Notes: generated from the sequence alone by a model not told the origin. Positions 52,714 through 61,869 are shown, counted from the stretch's first letter. The stretch is DNA of 64,000 nt from Defluviimonas sp. SAOS-178_SWC (GCF_039830135.1 NZ_CP156081.1:3272001-3336000), one strand, 5' to 3'. Made by a program: numbers and translations.

Positions 52714-53709
52714 ATGCTACAACGCGTCCGGAACAATCTGACATTTGCGGTGGTGCTGCTCGAGGATTTTTCGACCCTGAGCTTCGGGGCGATCGTTGAA
52801 CCACTAAGACTGCTTTCCAATGATTTCCCCGAGATCGGCACCAATCTGGTCCTGTTTGGGCTGGACAGTCATCGGGTGCGGTCCAGAGGAGGTGTCGTAG
52901 TTGAATGCGATGCCGATTGTTCGTCTCTTTCCAATAGAATTCTTGAAGGGAATGCACCCAGCGCGATCCTGTTTTGTGGTAGCACGGAGAAAAGGCTGGT
53001 CAACGAGAAATCTATCGTCTTGTTGATGCGCCTTGCGCGGCGGTCCGGGGTTGCGGTCTATGGATTGGGCAGCGTCGCATGGCTTATGGCCGAAAGCGGC
53101 TTTCTGAGCGGCGGCGAGTGCACCACGCACTGGAAAACTTTGGCTGCGTTCGCCGAGCACCATAGGGACGTCAAGGTCAAGAACGCCCTATATGTGGAGA
53201 ACGGACTTACCTCAACCTGCGCAGGCGAACTTGCTACGCTGGATTTGCTGATCAGCTTGATCTCCACTATCTCGCCGGAAGCAGCCTGCGCGGTCGCGAA
53301 TTATCTTCTGATGCCATCCGCGCGCATTGGCACCCACCACCAGCCCGGCTCACAGACCCACCACCTTCGCCACGCGCCGCACACGCTCAGAGTTGCCGCG
53401 CACATCATGGAGAATAACATTGAAGAGCCCCACACGATTTCACAGATCGTTGCTCAGTGCGATACTTCTTCGCGAAATTTAGAAAGGCTATTTAAAAAAT
53501 ACCTCAACACCTCACCAATGAGGTACTACAATAAGCTAAAGTTGGAGCGTGCTTTTGAGCTCATCTCGCAAACCAACATGTCTCTAAGTGAAATTACGGT
53601 TGCAGCGGGATATCCGAATTTTGGCACTCTGGCAAAGAACTTCAAGCGACTCTATGGGGAGACGCCATCAGATTTGCGCAAACGATTAATATCTGGCGGT
53701 CATGCTTGA
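52714..53709 (+). CDS. GlxA-family AraC-type regulator with DJ-1/PfpI-like domain (GbdR/CdhR-like)
   Basis: A 331-residue regulator. An N-terminal DJ-1/PfpI-like domain (about 1-195) lacks the usual nucleophile Cys: the elbow reads YGLGSVAWLMAESGFLSGG followed by CTTHW. A double AraC HTH closes the protein (IEEPHTISQIVAQCDTSSRNLERLF and SLSEITVAAGYPNFGTLAKNF). GbdR and CdhR, which sense glycine betaine/dimethylglycine and carnitine, share this layout. That fits the adjacent demethylase. The last third (53440-53690) is markedly A+T-richer than the rest of the window. Confidence 0.85.
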   Translation: MLQRVRNNLTFAVVLLEDFSTLSFGAIVEPLRLLSNDFPEIGTNLVLFGLDSHRVRSRGGVVVECDADCSSLSNRILEGNAPSAILFCGSTEKRLVNEKSIVLLMRLARRSGVAVYGLGSVAWLMAESGFLSGGECTTHWKTLAAFAEHHRDVKVKNALYVENGLTSTCAGELATLDLLISLISTISPEAACAVANYLLMPSARIGTHHQPGSQTHHLRHAPHTLRVAAHIMENNIEEPHTISQIVAQCDTSSRNLERLFKKYLNTSPMRYYNKLKLERAFELISQTNMSLSEITVAAGYPNFGTLAKNFKRLYGETPSDLRKRLISGGHA

Positions 53710-53743
53710 AAGGCCTTGATGATGGTGCTCTGACCCCCGGCAC

Positions 53744-54670
53744 TCACCCAGTTGAAGCCGGAGTCCGTGGCTGAATTTGGCGCTGTTGCGCCGGTGGAGC
53801 AATGGGCGAGCAGCACGGCAGGTCATGTGTGCGGGGCTGATCGCCCATTGCGGTGAGTTGGGCGGCGTAGGCCGCAGGCGTTTGGTATCCGAGGCTCGAG
53901 TGGGGGCGGGCTACATTGTAGTCGGCAACCCATCGGGCGACAGCGGAGCGGGCGTGGCCCAGTCCGAAGAATAGGGTCTCGTTCAAGAGCTCGTCCCGCA
54001 TCTTCGAGTTGAACGCCTCGCAGATGCCGTTCTGCATCGGCTTGCCCGAGGCAATGAAGTGCCAGGCCACGCCGGCCTTCTCGGTCCAGGCCAGCATGGC
54101 ATTCGAGGTGAACTCGGTGCCGTGATCGCTGACAATGAGGCCTGGCTTGCCGCGCCAGGCGATGAGCGCCGTCAGCTCGCGCGCGACCCTTCGCCCGGAG
54201 ATCGAGGTATCGACCACGGCGGCGAGGCATTCCTTCGTTACGTCGTCGATGACGTTGAGGATGCGGAACCGCCGGCCGTCGGCAAACTGGTCGTGGACGA
54301 AGTCGACGGACCAGCGCGCGTTCGGCCGCGCCACCGTCAGGAGCGGCGCCCGTGTGCCCGTCGCCTTCTCGCGGCCCCGCCTTTTGCGCACCGACAGGCC
54401 CTCCTCGAGGTAGAGCCGCTGGGCCTTCTTCCGGTTCATGACGAGCCCCTCCCGTCTGAGCAGCACATGCAGCCGCCGGTAGCCGAACCGGCGGCGCTCG
54501 CCGGCAAGTGCCCGAAGGCGGTCGCGCAGCGCCGCGTCGTCCGGTCTGCGGCCCTGGTAACGGACTGAAGACCGGTCCGTCCCGATCACGTTACACGCCC
54601 GCCGCTCCCTCATCTCGTGGCTCTCCACGAGGATCGCGACGGCCTCGCGCCTGGCGGCGGGCGTCACCAC
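53744..54670 (-). CDS. IS3-family transposase OrfB (DDE integrase core)
   Basis: About 308 residues beginning at GTG (54670 or 54667) in the frame next to OrfA. HTH_21-type RRFGYRRLHVLLRREG precedes the rve core (ARWSVDFVHDQF, LIVSDHGTEFTS, GICEAFNSKMRDELLN), which carries D, D and E. In IS3 elements it is usually made as an OrfAB fusion by frameshifting at the end of OrfA. Here CCGAAAG lies at the junction. Confidence 0.88.
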   Translation of the reverse strand: MVTPAARREAVAILVESHEMRERRACNVIGTDRSSVRYQGRRPDDAALRDRLRALAGERRRFGYRRLHVLLRREGLVMNRKKAQRLYLEEGLSVRKRRGREKATGTRAPLLTVARPNARWSVDFVHDQFADGRRFRILNVIDDVTKECLAAVVDTSISGRRVARELTALIAWRGKPGLIVSDHGTEFTSNAMLAWTEKAGVAWHFIASGKPMQNGICEAFNSKMRDELLNETLFFGLGHARSAVARWVADYNVARPHSSLGYQTPAAYAAQLTAMGDQPRTHDLPCCSPIAPPAQQRQIQPRTPASTG

Positions 54671-54930
54671 TTTCGGCCGAGAAGATCCCTCAATGCCGCC
54701 TGATCCAGCATCGACTCCGCCAGAGGCCGCTTCAGCTTGGCGTTCTCGTCCTCGAGCGCCCTGAGCCGCTTCGCATCGGAGACATCCATGCCGCCAAACT
54801 TGGCCTTCCAGGCGTAGAATGTCGCGCTGCTGATGGCGTGCTTGCGGCACACGTCCGCGGTCTTCGCGCCCGCCTCGTGCTCGCGCAGGATGCTGGTGAC
54901 CTGCTCTTCCGTAAACTTCGATCGCTTCAC
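54664..54930 (-). CDS. IS3-family transposase OrfA (HTH)
   Basis: An 88-residue HTH_Tnp_1 protein, starting MKRSKFTEEQVTSILREHEA, with a leucine-zipper-like tail (ALEDENAKLKRPLAESML). It binds the IS ends. Its stop overlaps the OrfB frame by a few bases, as usual. Confidence 0.9.
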   Translation of the reverse strand: MKRSKFTEEQVTSILREHEAGAKTADVCRKHAISSATFYAWKAKFGGMDVSDAKRLRALEDENAKLKRPLAESMLDQAALRDLLGRKW

Positions 54931-54994
54931 CGTCCGGTCCTCTCTTTGGGCCGGACTCTAGCATCAGATGGAGGAGTTATCGGGGGTCAGAGCA

Positions 54995-55326
54995 ATTTGG
55001 CTGGACACGGAGATAATCTGGGTCACGCCGCATGAGTGGAGACCGGGGCGCCCGCCGGTCTTCTCGAACGCAGCGATCCAATTCTGTCTGTCGATCAAGG
55101 TGCTGTTCAAGCTGCCGCTTCGGCAAACCGCGGGGATGGTTGCCAGCCTCTTGCGCTCGGCGGGGCGGGGCTGGGCTGGCCCGGTCTGGATTACTCCACG
55201 CTCTGCCGCCGTCAGAAGACCTTGGCCGTGCAAATCCCGTATCGCCGCGCCGACGGGCCGCTGAACCTGCTGGTGGACAGCACCGGTATCAAGTTCCTCG
55301 GCGACGGCGAATGGCCGCGTAACTAA
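54995..55326 (+). pseudogene. IS5-family transposase N-terminal remnant, frameshifted
   Basis: The frame WRPGRPPVFSNAAIQFCLSI, then KVLFKLPLRQTAGMVASLLR, is the IS5 DUF4372-type N-terminus. A frame change near 55160 leads to LDYSTLCRRQKTLAVQIPYR and LLVDSTGIKFLGDGEW, then a stop. The 5' end is cut by the IS3 element and the 3' end by recombinase module 2. Non-functional. Confidence 0.85.
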
Positions 55327-55526
55327 TCGTAACCAGCCTCCGGCAAACCCGGGGCGGTTCACAGGTATACCTATTCTCAAGTGAACAGAGTTCCGACTGG
55401 ACTTCCCGTCGAACCAGAGCGGTAGTGTCGGCACATCGACGACGCGTGCGTCGGTCTCCGCCCGGACCTCCGGGCTTTGCCTGATAGCAGGGGCAGGGTT
55501 CTCCTGCACAAGCAACGGAGACCAAG
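55327..55526. other. Left flank of recombinase module 2
   Basis: These 200 bases include GCGGTAGTGTCG and TCTCCGCCCGGACCTCCGGG, which have counterparts upstream of module 1 (near 11030 and 11070). The shared segment could be the module's promoter or an attachment/inverted structure. No gene. Confidence 0.5.
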
Positions 55527-55841
55527 ATGACGACGAAGGCGAAGTCCGATCGCGCCCGGCGGGCCGCGCCGGCGACCGGTGGCAAGCCCAAGGACACCAA
55601 GAAGGCACAGCTGATCCGGCTGCTCTCGGCGAAGGCCGGCGCGGATGTCAGGGCGATCAGCAGCAAGCTCGGCTGGCAACCGCATACCACGCGGGCGGCG
55701 ATCACCGGATTGAAGAAGGCCGGCTACGAGGTCACGACAGAGAGGACGGAGCCGGACAAGCCTACGCGCTACCGGATCGAGGCGAAGCCGAAGGCATCCG
55801 ATCCGGTAGCAAAGACGCCGGAGCCCGCCCATGCCGGGTAA
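55527..55841 (+). CDS. DUF3489 protein of recombinase module 2
   Basis: A 104-residue paralogue of the 11144 gene product. A basic N-terminal tail is followed by TKKAQLIRLLSAKAGADVRA and LGWQPHTTRAAITGLKKAGY. GGAG is spaced 7 bases before the ATG. It overlaps the DUF2924 gene by 11 bases. Function unknown; always linked to the recombinase here. Confidence 0.8.
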   Translation: MTTKAKSDRARRAAPATGGKPKDTKKAQLIRLLSAKAGADVRAISSKLGWQPHTTRAAITGLKKAGYEVTTERTEPDKPTRYRIEAKPKASDPVAKTPEPAHAG

Positions 55842-56241
55842 GGCGGATCCGGATCGCGCGCGGGTAATCGAGGACTGGGAGGAGGCCTTCGGGTCTTCTC
55901 CGCCGCCCTACCTGTCGGTCGCCTTCATGCGGAAGGCGCTCGCACACGAAGACCAGTGCCGCCGTCACGGAGGTCTGCCGACCGCAACGCGGCGGTCCCT
56001 GCGCCGGATCGCCGAAGGCAAGTCGGTTTCCAACAGCACGCGCCGAATCGCGCGGCCCGGCGCGCACCTCGTCCGAGAGTGGAACGGCCGGACCTACCAA
56101 GTGGAGGTCCAGAAGGACGGCTTTCGGATGGATGGACGGACCTGGACATCACTCTCGGCAATCGCGAAGCACATCACCGGGACGACCTGGTCCGGGCCGC
56201 GGTTCTTCGGGCTGGCTGACCGGGCAAGAGACTCCTCATGA
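55831..56241 (+). CDS. DUF2924 protein of recombinase module 2
   Basis: A 136-residue DUF2924 protein. It shares WEEAFGSSPPPYLSVAFMRKA, PGAHLVREWNGRTYQVEV and SLSAIAKHITGTTWSGPRFFG with its module 1 paralogue. It overlaps the recombinase ATG by 4 bases. It is about nine residues shorter than the module 1 copy, mostly at the N-terminus. Confidence 0.85.
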   Translation: MPGKADPDRARVIEDWEEAFGSSPPPYLSVAFMRKALAHEDQCRRHGGLPTATRRSLRRIAEGKSVSNSTRRIARPGAHLVREWNGRTYQVEVQKDGFRMDGRTWTSLSAIAKHITGTTWSGPRFFGLADRARDSS

Positions 56242-57878
56242 AGAAGATCCGCTGCGCGATCTATACGCGGAAGAGCTCCGAGGACGGCCTCGAGCAGGAG
56301 TTCAACTCGCTGCACGCCCAGCGCGAGTCCTGCGCGGCCTACATCGCCAGCCAGAAGCACGAGGGCTGGTTGCTGCTCTCAGATCAGTATGATGACGGCG
56401 GCCTCTCCGGCGGGAGCCTCGACCGACCGGCGCTACAGCGCCTGCTTGACGACGTCCGCGCGGGCAAGGTCGACCAGATCGTCGTCTACAAGATCGACCG
56501 GCTGACCCGGTCGCTCGCGGACTTCGCGAAGATCGTGGATGTGCTGGACGCGGCTGGAGCTTCCTTTGTGTCGGTCACCCAGTCCTTCAATACGGCAACC
56601 AGCATGGGGCGGCTGACGCTCAACATGCTCCTGTCGTTTGCGCAATTCGAACGGGAGGTCACCGCCGAACGCATCCGCGACAAGATCGCGGCCTCGAAGC
56701 GCAAGGGGCTCTGGATGGGGGGCAGCGTTCCGCTGGGCTACGATCCCGACGGGCGCACCTTGAAGATCAACGCCCCGGAAGCAGAGACGGTCCGGACGCT
56801 CTACGATCTCTACGAGCGCCTTGGCACGATCCGGGAGGTGAAGAAGGAGGCCGAACGACTGAGGCTCAGGAGCCGGAGACGTGAGGCTAGCGATGGCACC
56901 ATCACCGGCGGCAATCACTTTGGTCGCGGTCACATCTACCATATCCTGACTAACCCTCTCTACGCCGGCCGCATCCGGCATCGCGACAAGGTGCATGACG
57001 GCCAGCACCCGGCGCTGATCGATCCAGAGCGGTGGGACCGGACCCAGCAGCAACTGCAGGAGGGAGCCGCGCGACAGCGGGGTAAGGTCGCGGCGAAGCG
57101 CAGGTCTCTGCTCTGCAGGAAACTCTTCGACGAGACCGGCGATCGCCTTACTCCATCACATTCGAAGACGCGTAACGGCACCCGGCTTCGGTACTACATC
57201 TCCAACCGGCTGGCAGCCCGGAGCGGGGAGACGCATCCCGGTGCTTGGCGGCTGCCGGCAGAGGAGCTGGAGACTCGGATCACCGGTCTGGTTCGCTCGA
57301 TGCTGTCGCGTCCGGGCTTTATTGCATCGCTGCTGGCCGGTGCGGCGGCTGATGTCATCGCCGAGGCATCTTCTGGTCTATTAGGCATGATCGAAGATGC
57401 CACTCCCGATGAACTCTTGGCTTTCGTGGAGCGGATCGAGATTGTGCCGGGAACACTGATGCTGAAGCTCAGCGCAGGATCGATCGCGGAGCGGCTTGCT
57501 GCGGATCCCGACCACATTGATGCCGACAGGCTCGTCTCAGGCCATCCCTTCCAATACCGCAAGCGCGGCGTCGAGACGAAGATCGTTCTGGCTGACGCTC
57601 CGACAGGCTGCGACGACACCCTGATCCGCAACATCGCCCGGGCACATGTCTGGTTCGAGGACATCAAGACGGGCCGGTCGTTCGATGAGATCGCGGCGGC
57701 GGCCGGCACGTCGAAGCGCCGAGTTCAGGACATGATCGGGCTGGCCTTTCTCGCACCCGACATCGTCCGGGACGTGCTCGACGGCAAACAGCCCGTCGGC
57801 TTTACCTCGGCCTGGTGCAAGTCCCGTGACCTGCCGTCCGAATGGTCCGACCAGCGCGCGCTTCTCGCGACTCTCTGA
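56238..57878 (+). CDS. Large serine recombinase, module 2
   Basis: A 546-residue recombinase with the same layout as the 11883 copy. The resolvase domain (CAIYTRKSSEDGLEQEFNSL, nucleophile Ser in YTRKSS) is followed by the Recombinase domain (NPLYAGRIRHRDKVHDGQHP) and a C-terminal HTH-like segment (RSFDEIAAAAGTSKRRVQ). It ends 170 bases before the 3' end of tRNA-Gln, a typical place for an integrase. It appears intact and may be able to excise this module or the larger island. Confidence 0.92.
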   Translation: MKKIRCAIYTRKSSEDGLEQEFNSLHAQRESCAAYIASQKHEGWLLLSDQYDDGGLSGGSLDRPALQRLLDDVRAGKVDQIVVYKIDRLTRSLADFAKIVDVLDAAGASFVSVTQSFNTATSMGRLTLNMLLSFAQFEREVTAERIRDKIAASKRKGLWMGGSVPLGYDPDGRTLKINAPEAETVRTLYDLYERLGTIREVKKEAERLRLRSRRREASDGTITGGNHFGRGHIYHILTNPLYAGRIRHRDKVHDGQHPALIDPERWDRTQQQLQEGAARQRGKVAAKRRSLLCRKLFDETGDRLTPSHSKTRNGTRLRYYISNRLAARSGETHPGAWRLPAEELETRITGLVRSMLSRPGFIASLLAGAAADVIAEASSGLLGMIEDATPDELLAFVERIEIVPGTLMLKLSAGSIAERLAADPDHIDADRLVSGHPFQYRKRGVETKIVLADAPTGCDDTLIRNIARAHVWFEDIKTGRSFDEIAAAAGTSKRRVQDMIGLAFLAPDIVRDVLDGKQPVGFTSAWCKSRDLPSEWSDQRALLATL

Positions 57879-58050
57879 TCCTCCTCCACGCAACCTGGTA
57901 CCGTGAAAACGCCGAGCGCAGACTTTGGCCTGTGTTGGGCTCCTTCTGCGGCCCGGTTCCGGTCTGCGCAATCGCGTCGCCGCCGTAACCCGCGGAAACA
58001 ACCGCACTATCCGCACCGTACCTAGCCCGATCTGGAATTGCGGGAGTGTG

Positions 58051-58125
58051 TGGCTGGGGCGGTAGGATTCGAACCTACGGTACACGGTACCAAAAACCGA
58101 CGCCTTACCACTTGGCCACGCCCCA
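58051..58125 (-). tRNA. tRNA-Gln (anticodon UUG)
   Basis: A 75-nt cloverleaf including an encoded CCA. The acceptor stem pairs TGGGGCG with CGCCCCA, the T-arm contains GGTTCGAATCC, and the anticodon loop TTTTGGT gives UUG for glutamine. The 3' end faces the recombinase module, so this tRNA is the likely integration point of the island. Confidence 0.93.
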
Positions 58126-58225
58126 ACTGCGCGGGTTCATACCGAAGCCGCAGGGGGGCTGCAAGACAAAATCCGCCGGCGAGGCGAGTTGTATCGGAGC
58201 CGGTTCCGGTCTAGGTCGGCGCCCT

Positions 58226-59401
58226 ATGGACACGACGGACATTCTGATCCTTGGCGCCGGCGCCGCCGGAATGATGTGCGCGATCGAGGCGGCGCGGCGG
58301 GGGCGGCGTGTCATTCTACTGGATCATGCGGCCCGGCCGGGGGAGAAGATCCGGATCTCCGGCGGGGGCCGCTGCAATTTCACCAATCTCGAAGCGCCGG
58401 CGGAGCGATTCCTTTCGCGGAACCCGCGCTTCGCGCTCTCGGCCCTGCGCCGTTTCACGCCGGCGGATTTCATCGCGCGCGTCGATGCGGAGGGCATTGG
58501 CTGGCATGAAAAGACGCTCGGCCAGCTTTTCTGCGACGGCAGTGCGGCGCAGATCGTGGCGATGCTGACGCGGCAGATGGCGGAGGCCGGGGCGGAGTTG
58601 CGGCTTGGGCAAGGGGTCCGTTCGGTCGCCCGCGACACCGGCTTCGTCGTCGACACCGACAAGGGGGTGCTGGCGGCCGGGAGCCTTGTCGTCGCGACGG
58701 GCGGCAAATCGATTCCCAAGATGGGGGCGACGGGGCTGGCCTACCGGATCGCGGAACAATTCGGCCTCTCGGTGACAGAGACCCGGCCGGCCCTGGTGCC
58801 GCTGACCTTCGCGGAACAGGAGCTTGACCGGCTCCGCCCTCTTGCCGGGATCTCGGTCGAGGCGCGGGTAAGTCTCGGAAGGACCGGCTTCGACGAGGGG
58901 CTGCTGTTCACCCATCGCGGCCTGTCCGGGCCGTCGATCCTGCAGATCAGCTCCTACTGGCGCGAGGGGGATCGGTTGACCGTCGATCTGGCGCGGGGAC
59001 GGTCCGTGGGGGCCGCGCTGAAGGCGGCGCGGGCGGAGGCCGGGAGGGTCGAGATCCAGACGGCGCTGGCGCGTCACATCCCCGAGAAGGTGGCGCGGAT
59101 GATCCTCGACGGGCTCGGCCTCAAGGGGCGCCTTGCCGACACGTCGAATGCCGACCTCGACCGCCTCGACAACGCGGTCCACCGCTGGGCGGTAACGCCG
59201 GTCGGGTCGGAGGGCTACCGGACCGCGGAAGTGACCCTCGGCGGTGTCGATACCGATGGCCTTGACGCGCGGACGATGGAGGCGCGGTCGGTGCCGGGGC
59301 TCTATTTCATCGGCGAGGCGGTGGACGTGACGGGCTGGCTTGGCGGCTACAACTTCCAGTGGGCCTGGTCCTCGGGCTGGGCGGCGGGACAGGTGGCCTG
59401 A
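58226..59401 (+). CDS. HI0933/BaiN-family NAD(P)/FAD-dependent oxidoreductase
   Basis: A 391-residue flavoprotein. The N-terminal FAD motif ILILGAGAAGMMCAIEAARRG is followed by the family signature KIRISGGGRCNFTN, a central insertion domain, and the C-terminal YFIGEAVDVTGWLGGYNFQWAWSSG. Members are widespread, and BaiN has a reported bile-acid role, but most are uncharacterised. The ATG at 58226 is chosen; the longer frame runs through the tRNA. It converges with kdsA. Confidence 0.9.
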   Translation: MDTTDILILGAGAAGMMCAIEAARRGRRVILLDHAARPGEKIRISGGGRCNFTNLEAPAERFLSRNPRFALSALRRFTPADFIARVDAEGIGWHEKTLGQLFCDGSAAQIVAMLTRQMAEAGAELRLGQGVRSVARDTGFVVDTDKGVLAAGSLVVATGGKSIPKMGATGLAYRIAEQFGLSVTETRPALVPLTFAEQELDRLRPLAGISVEARVSLGRTGFDEGLLFTHRGLSGPSILQISSYWREGDRLTVDLARGRSVGAALKAARAEAGRVEIQTALARHIPEKVARMILDGLGLKGRLADTSNADLDRLDNAVHRWAVTPVGSEGYRTAEVTLGGVDTDGLDARTMEARSVPGLYFIGEAVDVTGWLGGYNFQWAWSSGWAAGQVA

Positions 59402-59426
59402 CACCGGACCTCGCGATCAGCGCGCG

Positions 59427-60269
59427 TCACACCCGCAAAGGATCGGCCTTCGCGACACGGTCGAGCGCCATCAGCGTTTCGAGAAGCTTCGGCATCTGGT
59501 CGAGCGGGATCATGTTCGGACCGTCCGAGGGCGCGGTGTCGGGCGCCTCATGGGTTTCGATGAAGACGCCGGCGATGCCAAGGCTGACAGCGGCGCGCGC
59601 CATCGCCGGGGCGAATTCGCGCTGACCACCCGAGGAGCCCCCCTGCCCGCCCGGCTGTTGCACCGAATGGGTGGCGTCCATGATCACCGGATAGCCGGTC
59701 TTCGCCATGATCGGCAGCGACCGCATGTCGGCGACGAGGGTGTTGTAGCCGAAGGAGACCCCGCGCTCGGTCAGCAGGATGCGCTCATTGCCGGTGCTCG
59801 CCACCTTCTCGGCGACGTTCGGCATGTCCCAAGGGGCGAGGAACTGCCCCTTCTTGACGTTGACGACGCAGCCGGTCTCCCCGGCCGCGATCAGAAGGTC
59901 GGTCTGGCGGCAGAGGAAGGCCGGGATCTGGATCACGTCGACGACGGCGCCCGCGATCCGCGCCTGTTCGGCATCGTGGGTGTCGGTCAGCACCGGAAGC
60001 CCGATCGCCTCGCGCACCCCGGCGAGCACCTTCAGCCCGGCGTCGATGCCGATACCGCGCCTGCCCATGAGCGAGGTGCGATTGGCCTTGTCGTAGCTCG
60101 CCTTGAAAATGTACTGCGCACCGGCGGCGGCGCAGGCCTCGGCCATGCGGCCGGCGATCATCTGGGCATGGTCGGCGCTTTCAAGCTGGCAGGGCCCCGC
60201 GATCACGGTCAGCACCCGGTCGTTGCCGACGGTCAGCCCGCCGACGGCCACTTCCTTCATCTCGCTCAT
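59427..60269 (-). CDS. kdsA: 3-deoxy-8-phosphooctulonate (Kdo-8-P) synthase
   Basis: A 280-residue KdsA. TVIAGPCQLES at the N-terminus, YIFKASYDKANRTS, GLPVLTDTHDAEQ, NVKKGQFLAPWDM and IMDATHSVQQPGG are the conserved barrel motifs. It condenses PEP with arabinose-5-phosphate to Kdo-8-P, needed for lipid A and for Kdo-linked capsule. It follows kpsE by 10 bases, consistent with a capsule-export/Kdo operon. Confidence 0.96.
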   Translation of the reverse strand: MSEMKEVAVGGLTVGNDRVLTVIAGPCQLESADHAQMIAGRMAEACAAAGAQYIFKASYDKANRTSLMGRRGIGIDAGLKVLAGVREAIGLPVLTDTHDAEQARIAGAVVDVIQIPAFLCRQTDLLIAAGETGCVVNVKKGQFLAPWDMPNVAEKVASTGNERILLTERGVSFGYNTLVADMRSLPIMAKTGYPVIMDATHSVQQPGGQGGSSGGQREFAPAMARAAVSLGIAGVFIETHEAPDTAPSDGPNMIPLDQMPKLLETLMALDRVAKADPLRV

Positions 60270-60279
60270 GTCCCGCTCC

Positions 60280-61869
60280 TTACGAGGTCGCCTGTTCGCG
60301 CAGGATCGACGCGGTCAGCGACAGCATGAGGTAAATGCCACCGAAGATGAGAAAGGCCAAGAGCGTGTTCTCGAAGGCGCGCGGATAGGTCGGCTCGTCC
60401 GGCGCCACGGGGCTCACGCTCGGCGCGAGGTAGCGCACCTGCCGGTTGGCCTCGATCCGCGCCGTCTCGAGCTGCTGGAGCGCCTGCGCGAGCATCAGTT
60501 GCCGGGTCTCGAGATCGGCCTCGGCGATGCGGAGTTGCCCGGTGACCTGGGCGAGCGAGGTCGTGGTGCCGGTATTCTCGGTCAGTTGCGCGCGCAGCCT
60601 GGCGATCAGCGTCTCCAGCCGCGAAATGTCGCCCTTGGCGCCATCGACCCGCGCCTGGTTGGGCCGCGCATTGTCGAGAAGCTGCTGCAATTCCAGCCGC
60701 TTCTTCTGCAGCTCGACCTCGAAGGTCGCGACCTGGCTCATGATCGCGCTCGATTCGGTCCGGGGATCGAGGATTCCAAGGGTCTCCTGCAGGTCCAGAA
60801 CCTTCTTCTGCGCCGCCGTCATCTTGATCTCGGCGTCCTCGTAGCTTTCGCGCGCGCCCTTCATCTGGTCTTCGCGGAGCCGCGAGGACAGCTGGTCCAC
60901 CTGCTCCTCGGCATATCCGATGAGGGCCTTGGAGAATTCCTCGCTCACCATTGGATCGGCGGCGGCCACCTCCATCTTGATCAGGCCCTCCGTCGGGTCG
61001 TAGCCGATCTTCACGTTCCGCTTGTAGAGCTTGTAGGCCGCCTCGTTGGAGGCGCCCTCGTCGAGGCGCTGGATCGGGTCGATGAAGGCCTGGCTGAAAT
61101 GCGCCTTGAAGCCGTGATCCCGGTCGAGCCGGAGCATCGCGTCGCGCGATTGCAGATAGCCCTGAACGGCAATGGAATCCTGCGAGGTCGCGAACTGGGT
61201 GCCGCGGAACATGGAGCCGAGCGCCGATCCCTGGCCTTCCTGCTGCTGGATGATGAATTCCGACTTGGTCGCAAAAAAGGGCGTCGCCATGCCGAAGTAA
61301 TACCATCCCGCCATCAGCGTCGGCAGCAGGACGAAGACGGCGAGCCGTGACAGCAGGAGCATGAAATTGCGACGGCGCCGGCGGACGATGTCGCGCTGGA
61401 TCTGCATGATCTCCTGCGCGCGCTGCGCTTCCTCCAGCGGCTGCGCGGGCAGGTTCGGCCTCTGTGTCACGGTCTGGGGAAGCTGGACCTTCGCCGGCTC
61501 CGTGGCGCGTCCGGTTTCGATGAGTTGCAGAACCGTAGAGGGCTGGAACGGATCGATCCCGCGGCGGCGCAGGACCCGCACGGCCTCGTAGTCGTCCGCA
61601 ACCTCGATCCCGTGCTTGAGGGCCACGCGGCGGGCGGTGCGAAGCTGGCGACCCGAAAGTCCCTCGGCCCTGATCGCGGCAATCTCCTCCTCGACGGTGC
61701 GCTCGTTCGGCCCGAGGAGCACATCCTGATCGGAGGTCGGGAACGGCTCGTCCCCGAACCCGTCATCGACGGGCGGCCGCCCGGCCGCCTCGGCACCGCC
61801 CGGCGCCATATCGGCGGGGCGCTCGGCGCGGCGGATGCGAAACTTGCTAACTTTAGGAGGCGTAGTCAT
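60280..61869 (-). CDS. kpsE: Capsule polysaccharide export inner-membrane protein, KpsE/CtrB family
   Basis: A 529-residue polysaccharide co-polymerase/export protein. TM1 is at about 168-192 and TM2 at about 498-520. Between them lies a large periplasmic coiled-coil region (YEDAEIKMTAAQKKVLDLQE to LQQLLDNARPNQARVD). An extra cytoplasmic N-terminal segment of about 150 residues (two small helical blocks) precedes TM1; classical KpsE is about 380 residues. It overlaps the kpsT stop by 17 bases. It links the ABC exporter to the outer-membrane pore. Confidence 0.9.
   Translation of the reverse strand: MTTPPKVSKFRIRRAERPADMAPGGAEAAGRPPVDDGFGDEPFPTSDQDVLLGPNERTVEEEIAAIRAEGLSGRQLRTARRVALKHGIEVADDYEAVRVLRRRGIDPFQPSTVLQLIETGRATEPAKVQLPQTVTQRPNLPAQPLEEAQRAQEIMQIQRDIVRRRRRNFMLLLSRLAVFVLLPTLMAGWYYFGMATPFFATKSEFIIQQQEGQGSALGSMFRGTQFATSQDSIAVQGYLQSRDAMLRLDRDHGFKAHFSQAFIDPIQRLDEGASNEAAYKLYKRNVKIGYDPTEGLIKMEVAAADPMVSEEFSKALIGYAEEQVDQLSSRLREDQMKGARESYEDAEIKMTAAQKKVLDLQETLGILDPRTESSAIMSQVATFEVELQKKRLELQQLLDNARPNQARVDGAKGDISRLETLIARLRAQLTENTGTTTSLAQVTGQLRIAEADLETRQLMLAQALQQLETARIEANRQVRYLAPSVSPVAPDEPTYPRAFENTLLAFLIFGGIYLMLSLTASILREQATS

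Larger units (their letters stand above)
53727..54993 (-). mobile_element. IS3-family insertion sequence, apparently complete
   Basis: Perfect 13-bp inverted termini GCTCTGACCCCCG (53727-53739) and CGGGGGTCAGAGC (54981-54993) enclose two overlapping minus-strand genes with IS3 organisation (OrfA HTH, OrfB DDE). Length is about 1.27 kb. It appears intact, and it lies between the GlxA gene and an IS5 fragment. No clear target duplication was found. Confidence 0.88.
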
